Source: Stramenopiles sp. TOSAG23-3 (Eukaryota; Sar). From it: DNA of 21,696 nucleotides. A model generated the notes under the pieces. That model saw only the letters and a program-made list of their open reading frames with translations, made no database searches and had not been told where the DNA came from. This document shows positions 1 to 7,477 of the stretch, one piece after another. The position numbers and the translations under genes are program-made. The number at the start of each line of letters is the position of its first letter. Position 1 is the first letter of the stretch. Where the stretch lies: contig LT642351.1 in the NCBI GenBank assembly GCA_900128585.1, forward strand, positions 1 to 21,696, read 5' to 3'.

Positions 1-1749
1 CGGGTTTACGTATCCGTTCGTCCTTGCTATCCACGATGCGAACATATTGTAATGTTGCCTTCCTATATCGGTCCCATACCCCAAACTGTACTTTTCCAGG
101 CGTTTCCTGCTTTCGACGTTGGTGACAAACACAAGTATCTTGTCCAGGGCATGCCGTTTCACGAAATTGTACACCCACTTTTTTTGGGGATCTATTCGAG
201 TATCTGTAAATTGATCACTACCGTATGTGACAATGGTGTCCCAAGAAAGGTCTTGGATGATATGCTTCAACATATTAGCCCGTTTGGTTCCGTCTTCAAA
301 CAAGGGGGCGCACGTTCTGCAAGTCAGCGGATCCGCTGGTACGAAGAAGACTCTAGATGCGCCAAGCACAACTACAGAATGCCACAGTGCGATCAATTTT
401 TTCTCGTCGAACTCTGATAAAGTTACAACGAGCCAGCAGCCGCCTCGAAGAATGGAATTACCGCCGTGCAAAATGGCATCTTCGCCTCGAAGAACTACCA
501 TTAAATGGTTCTCATTGCATTCGAATTCTTCAAGCGATTCCAACGAACGCATGTACCCATCAATGGAAGTACACGTTTTGATTTTCTCATTTGGTGCAGA
601 CTGCGATTCCTTCGCTATCTCTTGTTTGACCAAAAAATCGTAAAAGTGGTCGATGTTTGAACCCTGCTCGTAGAATGTTTTTCGAACTGGCAGGTCTTTG
701 CGCAACTGCTGCGGTGCAAACAAGGGCAGAATGCTGGCCAGAGCAAAACCGTTGTAATGTCGGAAGTTTCTTCCCAGCACGAGAATCCCCCCCCGCTTTA
801 AGACCCTATAAATTGCAGCCATTACAGCTTCTGTCTCATCCATTTCAGACTTATCGTGACGCCATCCAAAAACACCGTTCAGTATTGCAACGTCTACGCT
901 GCCGGGGTCTAAGTATTTTCCTATGTTTGCAGCTTCATCGACAATGTGCACGTCTCTACTCCCGAAAATAGATGCCCCTTTTGCATGGTCCAAAGTAATA
1001 AAGTGTGTGGAAGGAGAAATTCTCTTGATCTCGTGCTCTTGAACCACAGAATAAATGGCTGAACCAACACTCAGGACCTTTTCAGGACGTCTCCGGGCAA
1101 TTTCAGGAAGTATCACTTGATTCAAGTAGCGACGATCAGCGCGTATTGTAAAATTAATAAGGTCGCCCGTTAGCGAACACGTTAACGTTTTATTTGTTAC
1201 TGGGCACCTCATTGTTTTGTTTGTCGCCTGGTCAATCGATTCAAAGCGTTGCGGAAGGCATGAAGTCGTGCAAATATCGTACGCCGAATGCATGCTTTTT
1301 ACCATGTCTGCATACGCCCCGTTTATATGAGCCGTGCATGCAGCACTAAAGTGCTGATGAAACATCCCTTTTCTCCCCGAGCTAAATTGCATCCATGTAG
1401 CGGCGTAATGGTGCACTGCTACACTATTTTTGTATGCAGCAGTGCAATTGTTATGTTCTATACAATTAAAGTCAGCCTCCATTGATGACTTATTCAAAGG
1501 GGCGACTGGGTAGAACACCGAAGGCTTGAAAATCATCATGTCACTCGTGTGAAACCACAATCTGTACATCTCTACCGTTTCTGAAAATGCATGGGGCCCT
1601 GTTGTGTCTGTGATGTATTCGTGCGGTCGTTTGGCGTGTCTTCTCGCCATCTCTTGCAAGAAGACCCACCAGAACGGATGTCTTGGAACGGACGCCATCC
1701 AAGCGTTTGGGACTTCAAATTTTTCATAGTTGCTTTCGTGTTCTGCCAT
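1..1749 (-). CDS. GT32-like / SAM methyltransferase / PIG-L-like fusion protein (3' end outside window)
   Basis: The reverse strand is open from the ATG at 1749 to the window edge (583 codons, no stop). Residues 13-122 resemble the C-terminal half of GT32 (OCH1-like) glycosyltransferases: NAWMASVPRHPFWW, then DTTGPHAFSET, then AVHHYAATWM. Residues 205-330 look like a class I SAM-dependent methyltransferase: KVLSVGSAIYS (motif I, degenerate), DVAILNGVFGW, then YRVLKRGGILVLGRN. Residues 412-583 resemble a PIG-L/LmbE deacetylase core (LMVVLRGEDAILHGG, a VLGA strand, SWDTIVTYG), but the metal-binding histidines appear replaced. The sugar-nucleotide-binding DXD part of GT32 is absent. The frame stays open and coding-like upstream of the ATG until a TGA at 1804-1806 made by a 21-bp duplication, so this may be a 5'-damaged gene or may lack an unseen exon. 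It diverges from the GH27 gene at 2593. Domain calls are by eye; the PIG-L call is the least certain. Confidence 0.6.
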   Translation of the reverse strand, partial: MAEHESNYEKFEVPNAWMASVPRHPFWWVFLQEMARRHAKRPHEYITDTTGPHAFSETVEMYRLWFHTSDMMIFKPSVFYPVAPLNKSSMEADFNCIEHNNCTAAYKNSVAVHHYAATWMQFSSGRKGMFHQHFSAACTAHINGAYADMVKSMHSAYDICTTSCLPQRFESIDQATNKTMRCPVTNKTLTCSLTGDLINFTIRADRRYLNQVILPEIARRRPEKVLSVGSAIYSVVQEHEIKRISPSTHFITLDHAKGASIFGSRDVHIVDEAANIGKYLDPGSVDVAILNGVFGWRHDKSEMDETEAVMAAIYRVLKRGGILVLGRNFRHYNGFALASILPLFAPQQLRKDLPVRKTFYEQGSNIDHFYDFLVKQEIAKESQSAPNEKIKTCTSIDGYMRSLESLEEFECNENHLMVVLRGEDAILHGGNSILRGGCWLVVTLSEFDEKKLIALWHSVVVLGASRVFFVPADPLTCRTCAPLFEDGTKRANMLKHIIQDLSWDTIVTYGSDQFTDTRIDPQKKWVYNFVKRHALDKILVFVTNVESRKRLEKYSLGYGTDIGRQHYNMFASWIARTNGYVNP

Positions 1750-1783
1750 GTACAAATCGTAGCTGTCGCCGGTCCATCGCGGC

Positions 1784-1825
1784 CATTTGAATTCGTAAAC
1801 TTTTCATTTGAATTCGTAAACTTTT
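1784..1825. repeat. Exact 21-bp tandem duplication creating an in-frame stop
   Basis: Bases 1784-1804 and 1805-1825 are identical 21-mers. Read on the minus strand they encode KVYEFK twice. At the junction (1804-1806) the codon becomes TGA, whereas the same position in the downstream copy is a Trp codon (TGG). Because 21 is a multiple of three, a single copy would leave the frame open. Confidence 0.85.
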
Positions 1826-2235
1826 TCTACCACCGCACACGACGAAGATCTATTCTTTTTCTGAAATAATTCCCTCTTTCATGATGGAACTTAAAATAAC
1901 CAAATACAATTGTAAATTATACACAAGGGTTTCAATCGGTTAATAATAGTACACTTCTTTCATTGAACGAACGCGTTTTATTCACTCACTCGTCGTCGTA
2001 CATTTTTTTTCCACCATAATAATTATAATATCATATCATCATATTTCTCCATATTTTTTTATTATTATTTATTATAATACTCCTCTGTTATCTATTCGTC
2101 TAATAATTAAACAACCGTACCTCCTACTGTACCTGTACTACTACTAACAACAAACACCATTATTTATCTCTTCTTTGAACCTGTTGTCATTAAAACGCTG
2201 TAACGGTCGAGGTCGAGCAGCATCCATCATATATA

Positions 2236-2260
2236 GGTTTAGGTTTACGGTTAGGGTTAG
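2236..2260 (+). repeat. Short telomere-like (TTTAGG/TTAGGG) interstitial block
   Basis: About 25 bp of GGTTTAGGTTTACGGTTAGGG-like repeat units sits about 335 bp upstream of the GH27 start. The reverse complement resembles the telo-box (AAACCCTAA-like) promoter element known from plants. A single TTAGGG also occurs near 15511. It could be a regulatory site or a relic of repair; too short to call a telomere. Confidence 0.5.
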
Positions 2261-2384
2261 AAAAAAAAATAAAAAATATAATAAAATAATAATACAGTAA
2301 AATCTTATTTTATTTTTTTATCTTTTTTTTTTCTTCTCACCTACTCCTCCTACTCCTCACATCGGTCACATCGTCGTCGTTCCC

Positions 2385-2494
2385 TCCGGAGGATTGCTTT
2401 CTTCTATTGATGCAAACGTTCGCGAATTTGTAGCAGAAATCCGGAGGATAGCTTTCTTCTATTGATACAACCGTTCGTGAATTTGAAGCAGAAA
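2385..2494. repeat. 55-bp tandem direct repeat, two copies
   Basis: Copies at 2385-2439 and 2440-2494 begin TCCGGAGGAT and end GCAGAAA, with five mismatches by eye. The array lies 99-208 bp upstream of the GH27 ATG at 2593, so in the promoter or 5' UTR. The unit is not a multiple of three and neither strand reads as an exon. It includes a TCCGGA palindrome and an AACGTTCG-like core. Confidence 0.85.
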
Positions 2495-2592
2495 CGGTAT
2501 CCACTAACGTTACTCGAAAGGGATAAGAAAAGCAACAAAAACTCTTGTTAAAAGGAACTCTACCCTTGATTAACGTACTATTTTTCAAGACG

Positions 2593-4140
2593 ATGGCCGC
2601 CACGTACGCCTGGGTTTTGTTTACATTACTTTTCGCAAATGCGTCTGCGAGGAATAGTCTAGCAAAAACGCCCCCGATGGGCTGGATGTCGTGGGAGCTG
2701 TTTCGTTGTGATGTTGACTGTGCTAGTGATCCGGACATGTGTATTTCCGAGAAGTTGTACCGTGCACAAACGGACGCGTTGAAAAGCGGCGGGTACGTTG
2801 AGGCAGGGTACGTGGGGATTCACATGGATGACTGCTGGCCGGAGAAGTATCCACCACGCGACCCTCGGACCGGCAAACTCAGGCCGAACGCCACCCGTTT
2901 CCCGTCTGGACTAAAAGCACTGGGCGACTATATCCACAGCAAGGGGGCCCGGTTTGGTTTGTATACAGCAGAATCCCCAAGCACGTGTGGTGGCTACCCC
3001 GGCAGCGCCCCGGACCACGAGGGTCTCGACGCCAAGACGTTTGCATCATGGGGAGTCGACTACTTGAAAGTGGACGGGTGCGGGGACCCCGGATATTACA
3101 AGGGTGGTTACAAGGCCATGGGCAACGCCTTGGAGGAAAGCGGGCGGGGGATAGTGTACTCTTGCAGCTGGCCGGCGTACATTAATGGCGGAAACGAAAC
3201 CTTGCAGCCTTTCGGGGAGTTCATCATGGACGGCTGTAACTTGTGGCGAAATTGGCACGACATCCAGTGCAATTGGGACTCCCTCAGCAGCATTATCGAT
3301 CACTGGGGGGACTACGGGTCGAGCCTGGCACCGTTCGCCGGCCCCGGGCACTGGCACGACATGGACATGCTTCTGATCGGTGCGAAATGCGTAAGCGAAA
3401 ACGAAGAGCGGACGCAAATGGCAATATGGTCCATCTCTGCCGCACCGTTGATCATGGGGAATGATTTGCGAGCCGTGCCCTCCGCCAGCAGGGAAATCCT
3501 TTTGAACCAAGACGCCATCGCGGTGAACCAGGATGCCTTGGGTCAAATGGGCATTCGGCTGACTGAAAGCGCGGATGCACGGACGCAAGTATGGTACCGC
3601 AATCTTGAAAATGGCGACGTAGCGGTTGCACTTTACTACAAGGCTGCTGCGGTCCCGATAACCCCCCCGTTCGACAATTCTACGGAGAATTGCGAAGGGG
3701 ACATTTGGGTTGCCACCGAAGGCAGGTACTACGAGGCGTGTGGAGGTGCGGGCGGGGACGTGGGAAGCTTTGAAGGGAATACCGCAGCAGAGGCAAAGGC
3801 CAAGTGCTGCAGCAACAGCGTCTGCGCGGGCTTTAGCATCAACGAAGGCGGGGACGGGTTCTACAAAGAAAACGCGAATTGCGGGGTAAGGACAAACAAA
3901 GCATTCAATGGGTACACTCGAAAGAGTGCCATCCCAAACACACCACCCCTTAATTCTTCGGCCGACATTACGGTGAACTTTGCCGACGTGCACCTCTACG
4001 GACCCGTCCAAGTCTATGACATTTGGGAACAGAAAACGCTGGGAACTTTCAAAGGCAGTTATACCGCAAAGTCTGTTCCGTACCACGGCACCGCATTTCT
4101 TCGGTTAAGTTCAATCGAAAAAAGAGAGAAGCATAGATGA
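2593..4140 (+). CDS. Secreted GH27 glycosidase, alpha-N-acetylgalactosaminidase-like, with Cys-rich insertion
   Basis: 515 residues from the ATG at 2593 (A at -3, G at +4; an upstream in-frame TTG is not credible). Residues 1-19 are a signal peptide ending ANASA. The GH27 barrel follows: TPPMGWMSW (26-34), HMDDCW (78-82), YLKVDGCG with the expected nucleophile D161, and CNLWRNWHDIQ with the expected acid/base D223. The pocket motif YSCSWPAY (S192, A195) carries Ser and Ala where human alpha-galactosidase has Glu and Leu, the known signature of alpha-N-acetylgalactosaminidases. GHWHDMDML (253-260) departs from the usual GHWNDPDML. The C-terminal beta domain carries an extra segment at about 360-450 with six cysteines and CCSNSVCAGFS, resembling an apple/PAN-type module. 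The predicted product cleaves terminal alpha-GalNAc or alpha-Gal in the secretory pathway or outside the cell. It is a homologue of the inverted gene at 7478. Confidence 0.92.
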   Translation: MAATYAWVLFTLLFANASARNSLAKTPPMGWMSWELFRCDVDCASDPDMCISEKLYRAQTDALKSGGYVEAGYVGIHMDDCWPEKYPPRDPRTGKLRPNATRFPSGLKALGDYIHSKGARFGLYTAESPSTCGGYPGSAPDHEGLDAKTFASWGVDYLKVDGCGDPGYYKGGYKAMGNALEESGRGIVYSCSWPAYINGGNETLQPFGEFIMDGCNLWRNWHDIQCNWDSLSSIIDHWGDYGSSLAPFAGPGHWHDMDMLLIGAKCVSENEERTQMAIWSISAAPLIMGNDLRAVPSASREILLNQDAIAVNQDALGQMGIRLTESADARTQVWYRNLENGDVAVALYYKAAAVPITPPFDNSTENCEGDIWVATEGRYYEACGGAGGDVGSFEGNTAAEAKAKCCSNSVCAGFSINEGGDGFYKENANCGVRTNKAFNGYTRKSAIPNTPPLNSSADITVNFADVHLYGPVQVYDIWEQKTLGTFKGSYTAKSVPYHGTAFLRLSSIEKREKHR

Positions 4141-4966
4141 ATTGCCCTATTACTAACCATTATCCCCAATCAACATATTTACGGTAAACTACAGATTGTA
4201 TACTAAAACTATAGTTCATACATTAATTGAATTAACTACCATAAAAACGAAACTAAACACCAAAAAGTGAGGTCCGAATTGAGGATACTATAAATATGTA
4301 ACGTTAACAAATTATACAATATAAGTTCCAATTATTTACATATTAATCATATCTTAATGTTTTACACTGTTTAAATAATATACATTGTATTTATTGAGGA
4401 AAGAGAAGCGAGGAAAGCATCTTCCAAAAAAAAAAAAAAAGAGGGGCGATAACAGATAGCACGAATATATATACAAGTACAATTTTCTTGTATTATAAAT
4501 AGAATACGTTTTAATTTGGATGAAATATTAATAATACCATAGCATTGGATATAGTTTAAAATACATGAAATAATAGAGAGGATGGAAGGAAATCGTATTC
4601 TGTCGTATTCTATTGATCCTATTTAATATATACTTAGAATCTAATTGATTTTTTAGAACATTTAGGCTTAGCGGCTTAGCGCTTAGCTCGCGTCGCGGCT
4701 CTCGAAGGTAATTAATGGTGAAATTAAGAAACGAAGGTATTTTGTAAAAGAAGTACACGTAAGAAGGTAAAATGAACATCAGCGGATGATGTGGAAGTGA
4801 CAGAGAAGGTGTGGACAGTGAGATAGAAATTAGATTGTGTTTGATCGAGGAAACGAGTACGTTATCTAACAAGAGTATTTGTTGAGGAAGGCGTTCGTAC
4901 GAAAGAAAGAAAGAAACGGTTGTAAGTGTTTGAAGTACTTTCTCTCTGTGTCTTGTGTTAAAAACA
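4141..4966. other. AT-rich spacer between GH27 and collagen-like genes
   Basis: Contains the 3' UTR of the GH27 gene and the 5' region of the collagen-like gene. There is a poly-A run near 4426-4440 and a small GC-rich island at 4661-4705 with the 8-bp unit GCTTAGCG repeated in tandem (4666-4681, plus a partial copy). A purine-rich stretch (GAAAGAAAGAAAG) precedes the downstream start. No gene is evident. Confidence 0.65.
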
Positions 4967-7273
4967 ATGGTTGCACGTCGTTCCACCGTAGCTTTAGTGG
5001 TGTGTCTGGTAGTTTTCCTTTCCAGTTGCAGCAACGTAGATGCGGTCCCCTTGTCAAAAAGGGGCATTAATGGCAGAACTCCGTCGGGGGTTCTCTCTGC
5101 ACAGGAAGCAGTTCACACTGGAAATAGTTTGACTGGTTCCACCGGTTCCACCGGCGCGACTGGGAGTGCGTCTGGTGCAACTGGCCTTACAGGCGCAACC
5201 GGCGCGGTTGCCGAGCCGGTGAAGGATATCTGTGGTTCTTGCCTAACGGACACCCGCAGTTTCGAAAGCTTGTTGGCCAAGAACAAAACGGCGCAAAAGT
5301 ACCTGGCAAAGTCAATGGAATTCTTTTGCAAAGAGCGCTTAATGAAACAATTTGAGCTGAAGAAAAGGAACAGACTCTTGGCCCTTGCAGCGATGGCCGC
5401 AACGGCGGGCACTGGTGCCACTGGTAGCACCGGGGCCAGCGGCAACACGGGGGCCAGCGGCAACACGGGCGCCAGCGGCAACACGGGGGCCAACGGCAAA
5501 ACTGGTGCCACTGGCACTGGTTCTCTGCGTGCGACCAGATCAGTCGGCACAGTGAAAACCGAACCCAGCGTGGTACGAAGGGGTCGGAAAATTCGGAGTA
5601 CGACCGCTCTTCTGGACATCATGGAAGTTATTTCCTCGGAAGAAGCTGGTGCCACAGCGTCCTTTGGTGCCACAGGAGGAGAGACGGCTGGAACTGGCTC
5701 AACAGGAGCATCTGGAGCCACGGGCCTGCCACGCGCCCACAAGCATTCTTTTACCGGTGCAACGGGCGTTTCGCCCGCAACCCAAGGCAACCGCACGTAC
5801 CAATACGAATGGTACACGAAGCAGTTGAACAAGTCGTTGACCATGCAGGAAAACCACCACGCTGTTCTTCGCCAGAAAATGATCAATTACGGCGTCTCGG
5901 TGGATTCGTACGCAGGAGAAGCTGCCCACGATGGCGGGACGGGCGCCGCGTCCCACGGCCCAGAACCAATTTCGTACGCCGATCACGTCCGCGTCAAGGA
6001 AATACACCAGCTTGCCAAGCGCAACAACAGGGTCACGGAAATGGAAGCAAACATGGTAAGCAACATGAAGGCAGCCGGCATTCGCGACGAAAAGCACTTA
6101 GATGCTTTGATTGCAAAGAGAGACGGCAAAGACATGACACCAAAATTGCCCGCGTTGGAAAAGGTTGACCCGTACGAACTGTGGGAGAACAACCCAGACT
6201 TGAAAGATGCCTACAAGTTGACCACCCCAGGCATTGCCCTTCGCTGCCAGAATGGGGCAGAGGTGTACCGTGTAGGCGGCTACACCATTGGCGACAGCGA
6301 CTTAGAATTCCACCAAACACTTGGGTTCTGTCACACCATTGGCCAATGCGGTTTGGCGGAGACCAAACGCCGCAAGCAGGATCGTGCGGATCTTGAAAAG
6401 GCGAAAGAAGCGGCCAGCATTGCGGGGCTGCAGAACATTTCCAACTCGATCCAGAAAGGCGCCCTCAAGCCGTCGAAAGACGCCGCGCTGGAGACCGAGC
6501 GAAAAGCAAATGAAACGAAAACGAAAATGCTCAAGCTTGTAAAGTCAAGCGAGAACGACGCCAACAAGAACGCAGAAATGAAAAAGTGCGTCAACTACAC
6601 CCGCGACTTCTTCGAAGAAGCCGTACAGGTACAAAAGGTTAGCGAAAGCGACATGGCAGGGTTGGTGAAGAACTTGTGCTTGAACCACTTGGTAATGCCG
6701 ATGCACCCGCAGGGCATCACGCGGTACAGCGCAAGGCGAAATTGTGACCGCGCAGCGAAAATTTTAGAGAATGTCGGGGATGCGCCCACCGTAGGTGATT
6801 TGAGTGAGTATTGCGGGCAAATAGCTAGTGGACCCGAGGAACCCCCTGCAGACACCCCAGAATTTGAGCTACGGGCATACATGAGTGATTCCGCAAAGTT
6901 AGAAAAAGAAGAGAGAGAAGAATTGAGAGACGGTCTCCAAAAACCAGATAGTAAGGATAGTAAGGATAGTAAGAACCAAGACGCTTCATTGGCAAGGTCC
7001 ATGACCCCAGAATTGAAATCGAAGATGATGCCAAAGGGAGAAGTGAGCGATGCACAGTGGGATAGAGCGATCAAAGGCGTCAGCGAAAACATCCACGACT
7101 CAAAGAAAGTCACTAGTAGTGTGAACGATATTGCCAGGACTTTAGTAGATGCGAAAGCGAAAAATGATCAGCACGTACAAAAAGACGAAACTGTACTGAG
7201 GTATGCGACCGATATCATGGAAGGTCCACAACCAACCACAGAAGATTTGAAGGAACACAAGCCGGCTGCCTGA
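4967..7273 (+). CDS. Secreted Thr-rich, proline-free collagen-like protein
   Basis: 768 residues from the ATG at 4967 (ACAATGG context; a GTG four codons upstream is ignored). Residues 1-26 are a signal peptide; SKR at 30-32 could be a dibasic processing site. Three blocks have Gly at every third position and no proline: about 55-80, 148-185 and 228-266, built from GAT, GST, GAS and GNT triplets. Between the first two lies a Cys-containing helical segment (ICGSC...FFC, 88-121) faintly like half a saposin. The rest (about 275-768) is Lys/Glu-rich, mostly helical, with paired cysteines (427, 455, 461, 541, 571, 593, 616), a DSKDSKDSK run near 661 and an acidic C-terminus. No enzyme motif is visible. 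It is probably an extracellular structural or cell-coat protein whose threonines could be O-glycosylated. The two GH27 genes flank it. Function is inference. Confidence 0.85.
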   Translation: MVARRSTVALVVCLVVFLSSCSNVDAVPLSKRGINGRTPSGVLSAQEAVHTGNSLTGSTGSTGATGSASGATGLTGATGAVAEPVKDICGSCLTDTRSFESLLAKNKTAQKYLAKSMEFFCKERLMKQFELKKRNRLLALAAMAATAGTGATGSTGASGNTGASGNTGASGNTGANGKTGATGTGSLRATRSVGTVKTEPSVVRRGRKIRSTTALLDIMEVISSEEAGATASFGATGGETAGTGSTGASGATGLPRAHKHSFTGATGVSPATQGNRTYQYEWYTKQLNKSLTMQENHHAVLRQKMINYGVSVDSYAGEAAHDGGTGAASHGPEPISYADHVRVKEIHQLAKRNNRVTEMEANMVSNMKAAGIRDEKHLDALIAKRDGKDMTPKLPALEKVDPYELWENNPDLKDAYKLTTPGIALRCQNGAEVYRVGGYTIGDSDLEFHQTLGFCHTIGQCGLAETKRRKQDRADLEKAKEAASIAGLQNISNSIQKGALKPSKDAALETERKANETKTKMLKLVKSSENDANKNAEMKKCVNYTRDFFEEAVQVQKVSESDMAGLVKNLCLNHLVMPMHPQGITRYSARRNCDRAAKILENVGDAPTVGDLSEYCGQIASGPEEPPADTPEFELRAYMSDSAKLEKEEREELRDGLQKPDSKDSKDSKNQDASLARSMTPELKSKMMPKGEVSDAQWDRAIKGVSENIHDSKKVTSSVNDIARTLVDAKAKNDQHVQKDETVLRYATDIMEGPQPTTEDLKEHKPAA
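5435..5506 (+). repeat. 18-bp coding minisatellite (GASGNT repeats)
   Basis: Four successive 18-bp units start at 5435, 5453, 5471 and 5489; the first three are near identical (GCCAGCGGCAACACGGG core) and the last encodes GANGKT. It forms the middle of the second collagen-like block and can expand or contract without a frameshift. Confidence 0.85.
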
Positions 7274-7477
7274 ATTTTTCTTAACTTCAGATAGCGAGCG
7301 GAGTGATGGAGGCTTGTGCCAGAGAAAGTAAACTTTTAAATTATATATATATTACGCGTAGTAGTGTATTTGCTCTGATCTTTAAAAAAAATATTAACAC
7401 GCGCGTTAATCACATAAGATATCTTAATTATTTTCTTCTTTCCTGTAAATTTCGGCGTCACGCGGTAACGGCGCTTT

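Larger units (their letters stand above)
1750..2592. other. AT-rich divergent spacer
   Basis: This is the shared 5' region of the minus-strand fusion gene and the plus-strand GH27 gene. It is mostly A/T with TAA-type runs (about 2000-2110 and 2265-2335). It holds the 21-bp duplication, a telomere-like block at 2236-2260, a CTCCT-rich patch at 2340-2360 and a 55-bp tandem repeat at 2385-2494. The 11-mer TTGAACGAACG lies at 1963-1973. I see no RNA gene and no convincing additional exon. Confidence 0.7.

Noticed and set aside
2138-2147. TACTAAC on the plus strand in the first spacer as an intron branch site
   Set aside because: No acceptor at a suitable distance and no recognisable upstream exon or donor.
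2545-2592. TTG-initiated N-terminal extension of the first GH27 protein
   Set aside because: Eukaryotic context; the ATG at 2593 has a good Kozak context and starts a clean signal peptide. The same reasoning removed extensions at 4955, 8848 and 20373.
3046-4086. 346-residue antisense frame under the first GH27 gene
   Set aside because: It lies entirely opposite a strongly supported GH27 coding sequence and has no recognisable motif.
4095-4194. Possible 3' intron in the first GH27 gene (GTTAAGT donor, TACTAAC at 4151, CTACAG acceptor)
   Set aside because: The unspliced frame ends naturally just after the conserved FLRL strand, the branch-to-acceptor distance (about 37 nt) exceeds that of the confirmed intron, and the spliced tail is low complexity. 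RNA-seq would settle it.
5113-5886. 257-residue antisense frame rich in VAPVLPLAPV repeats
   Set aside because: Mirror of the collagen-like repeat on the opposite strand; the sense strand has a signal peptide and triplet logic.
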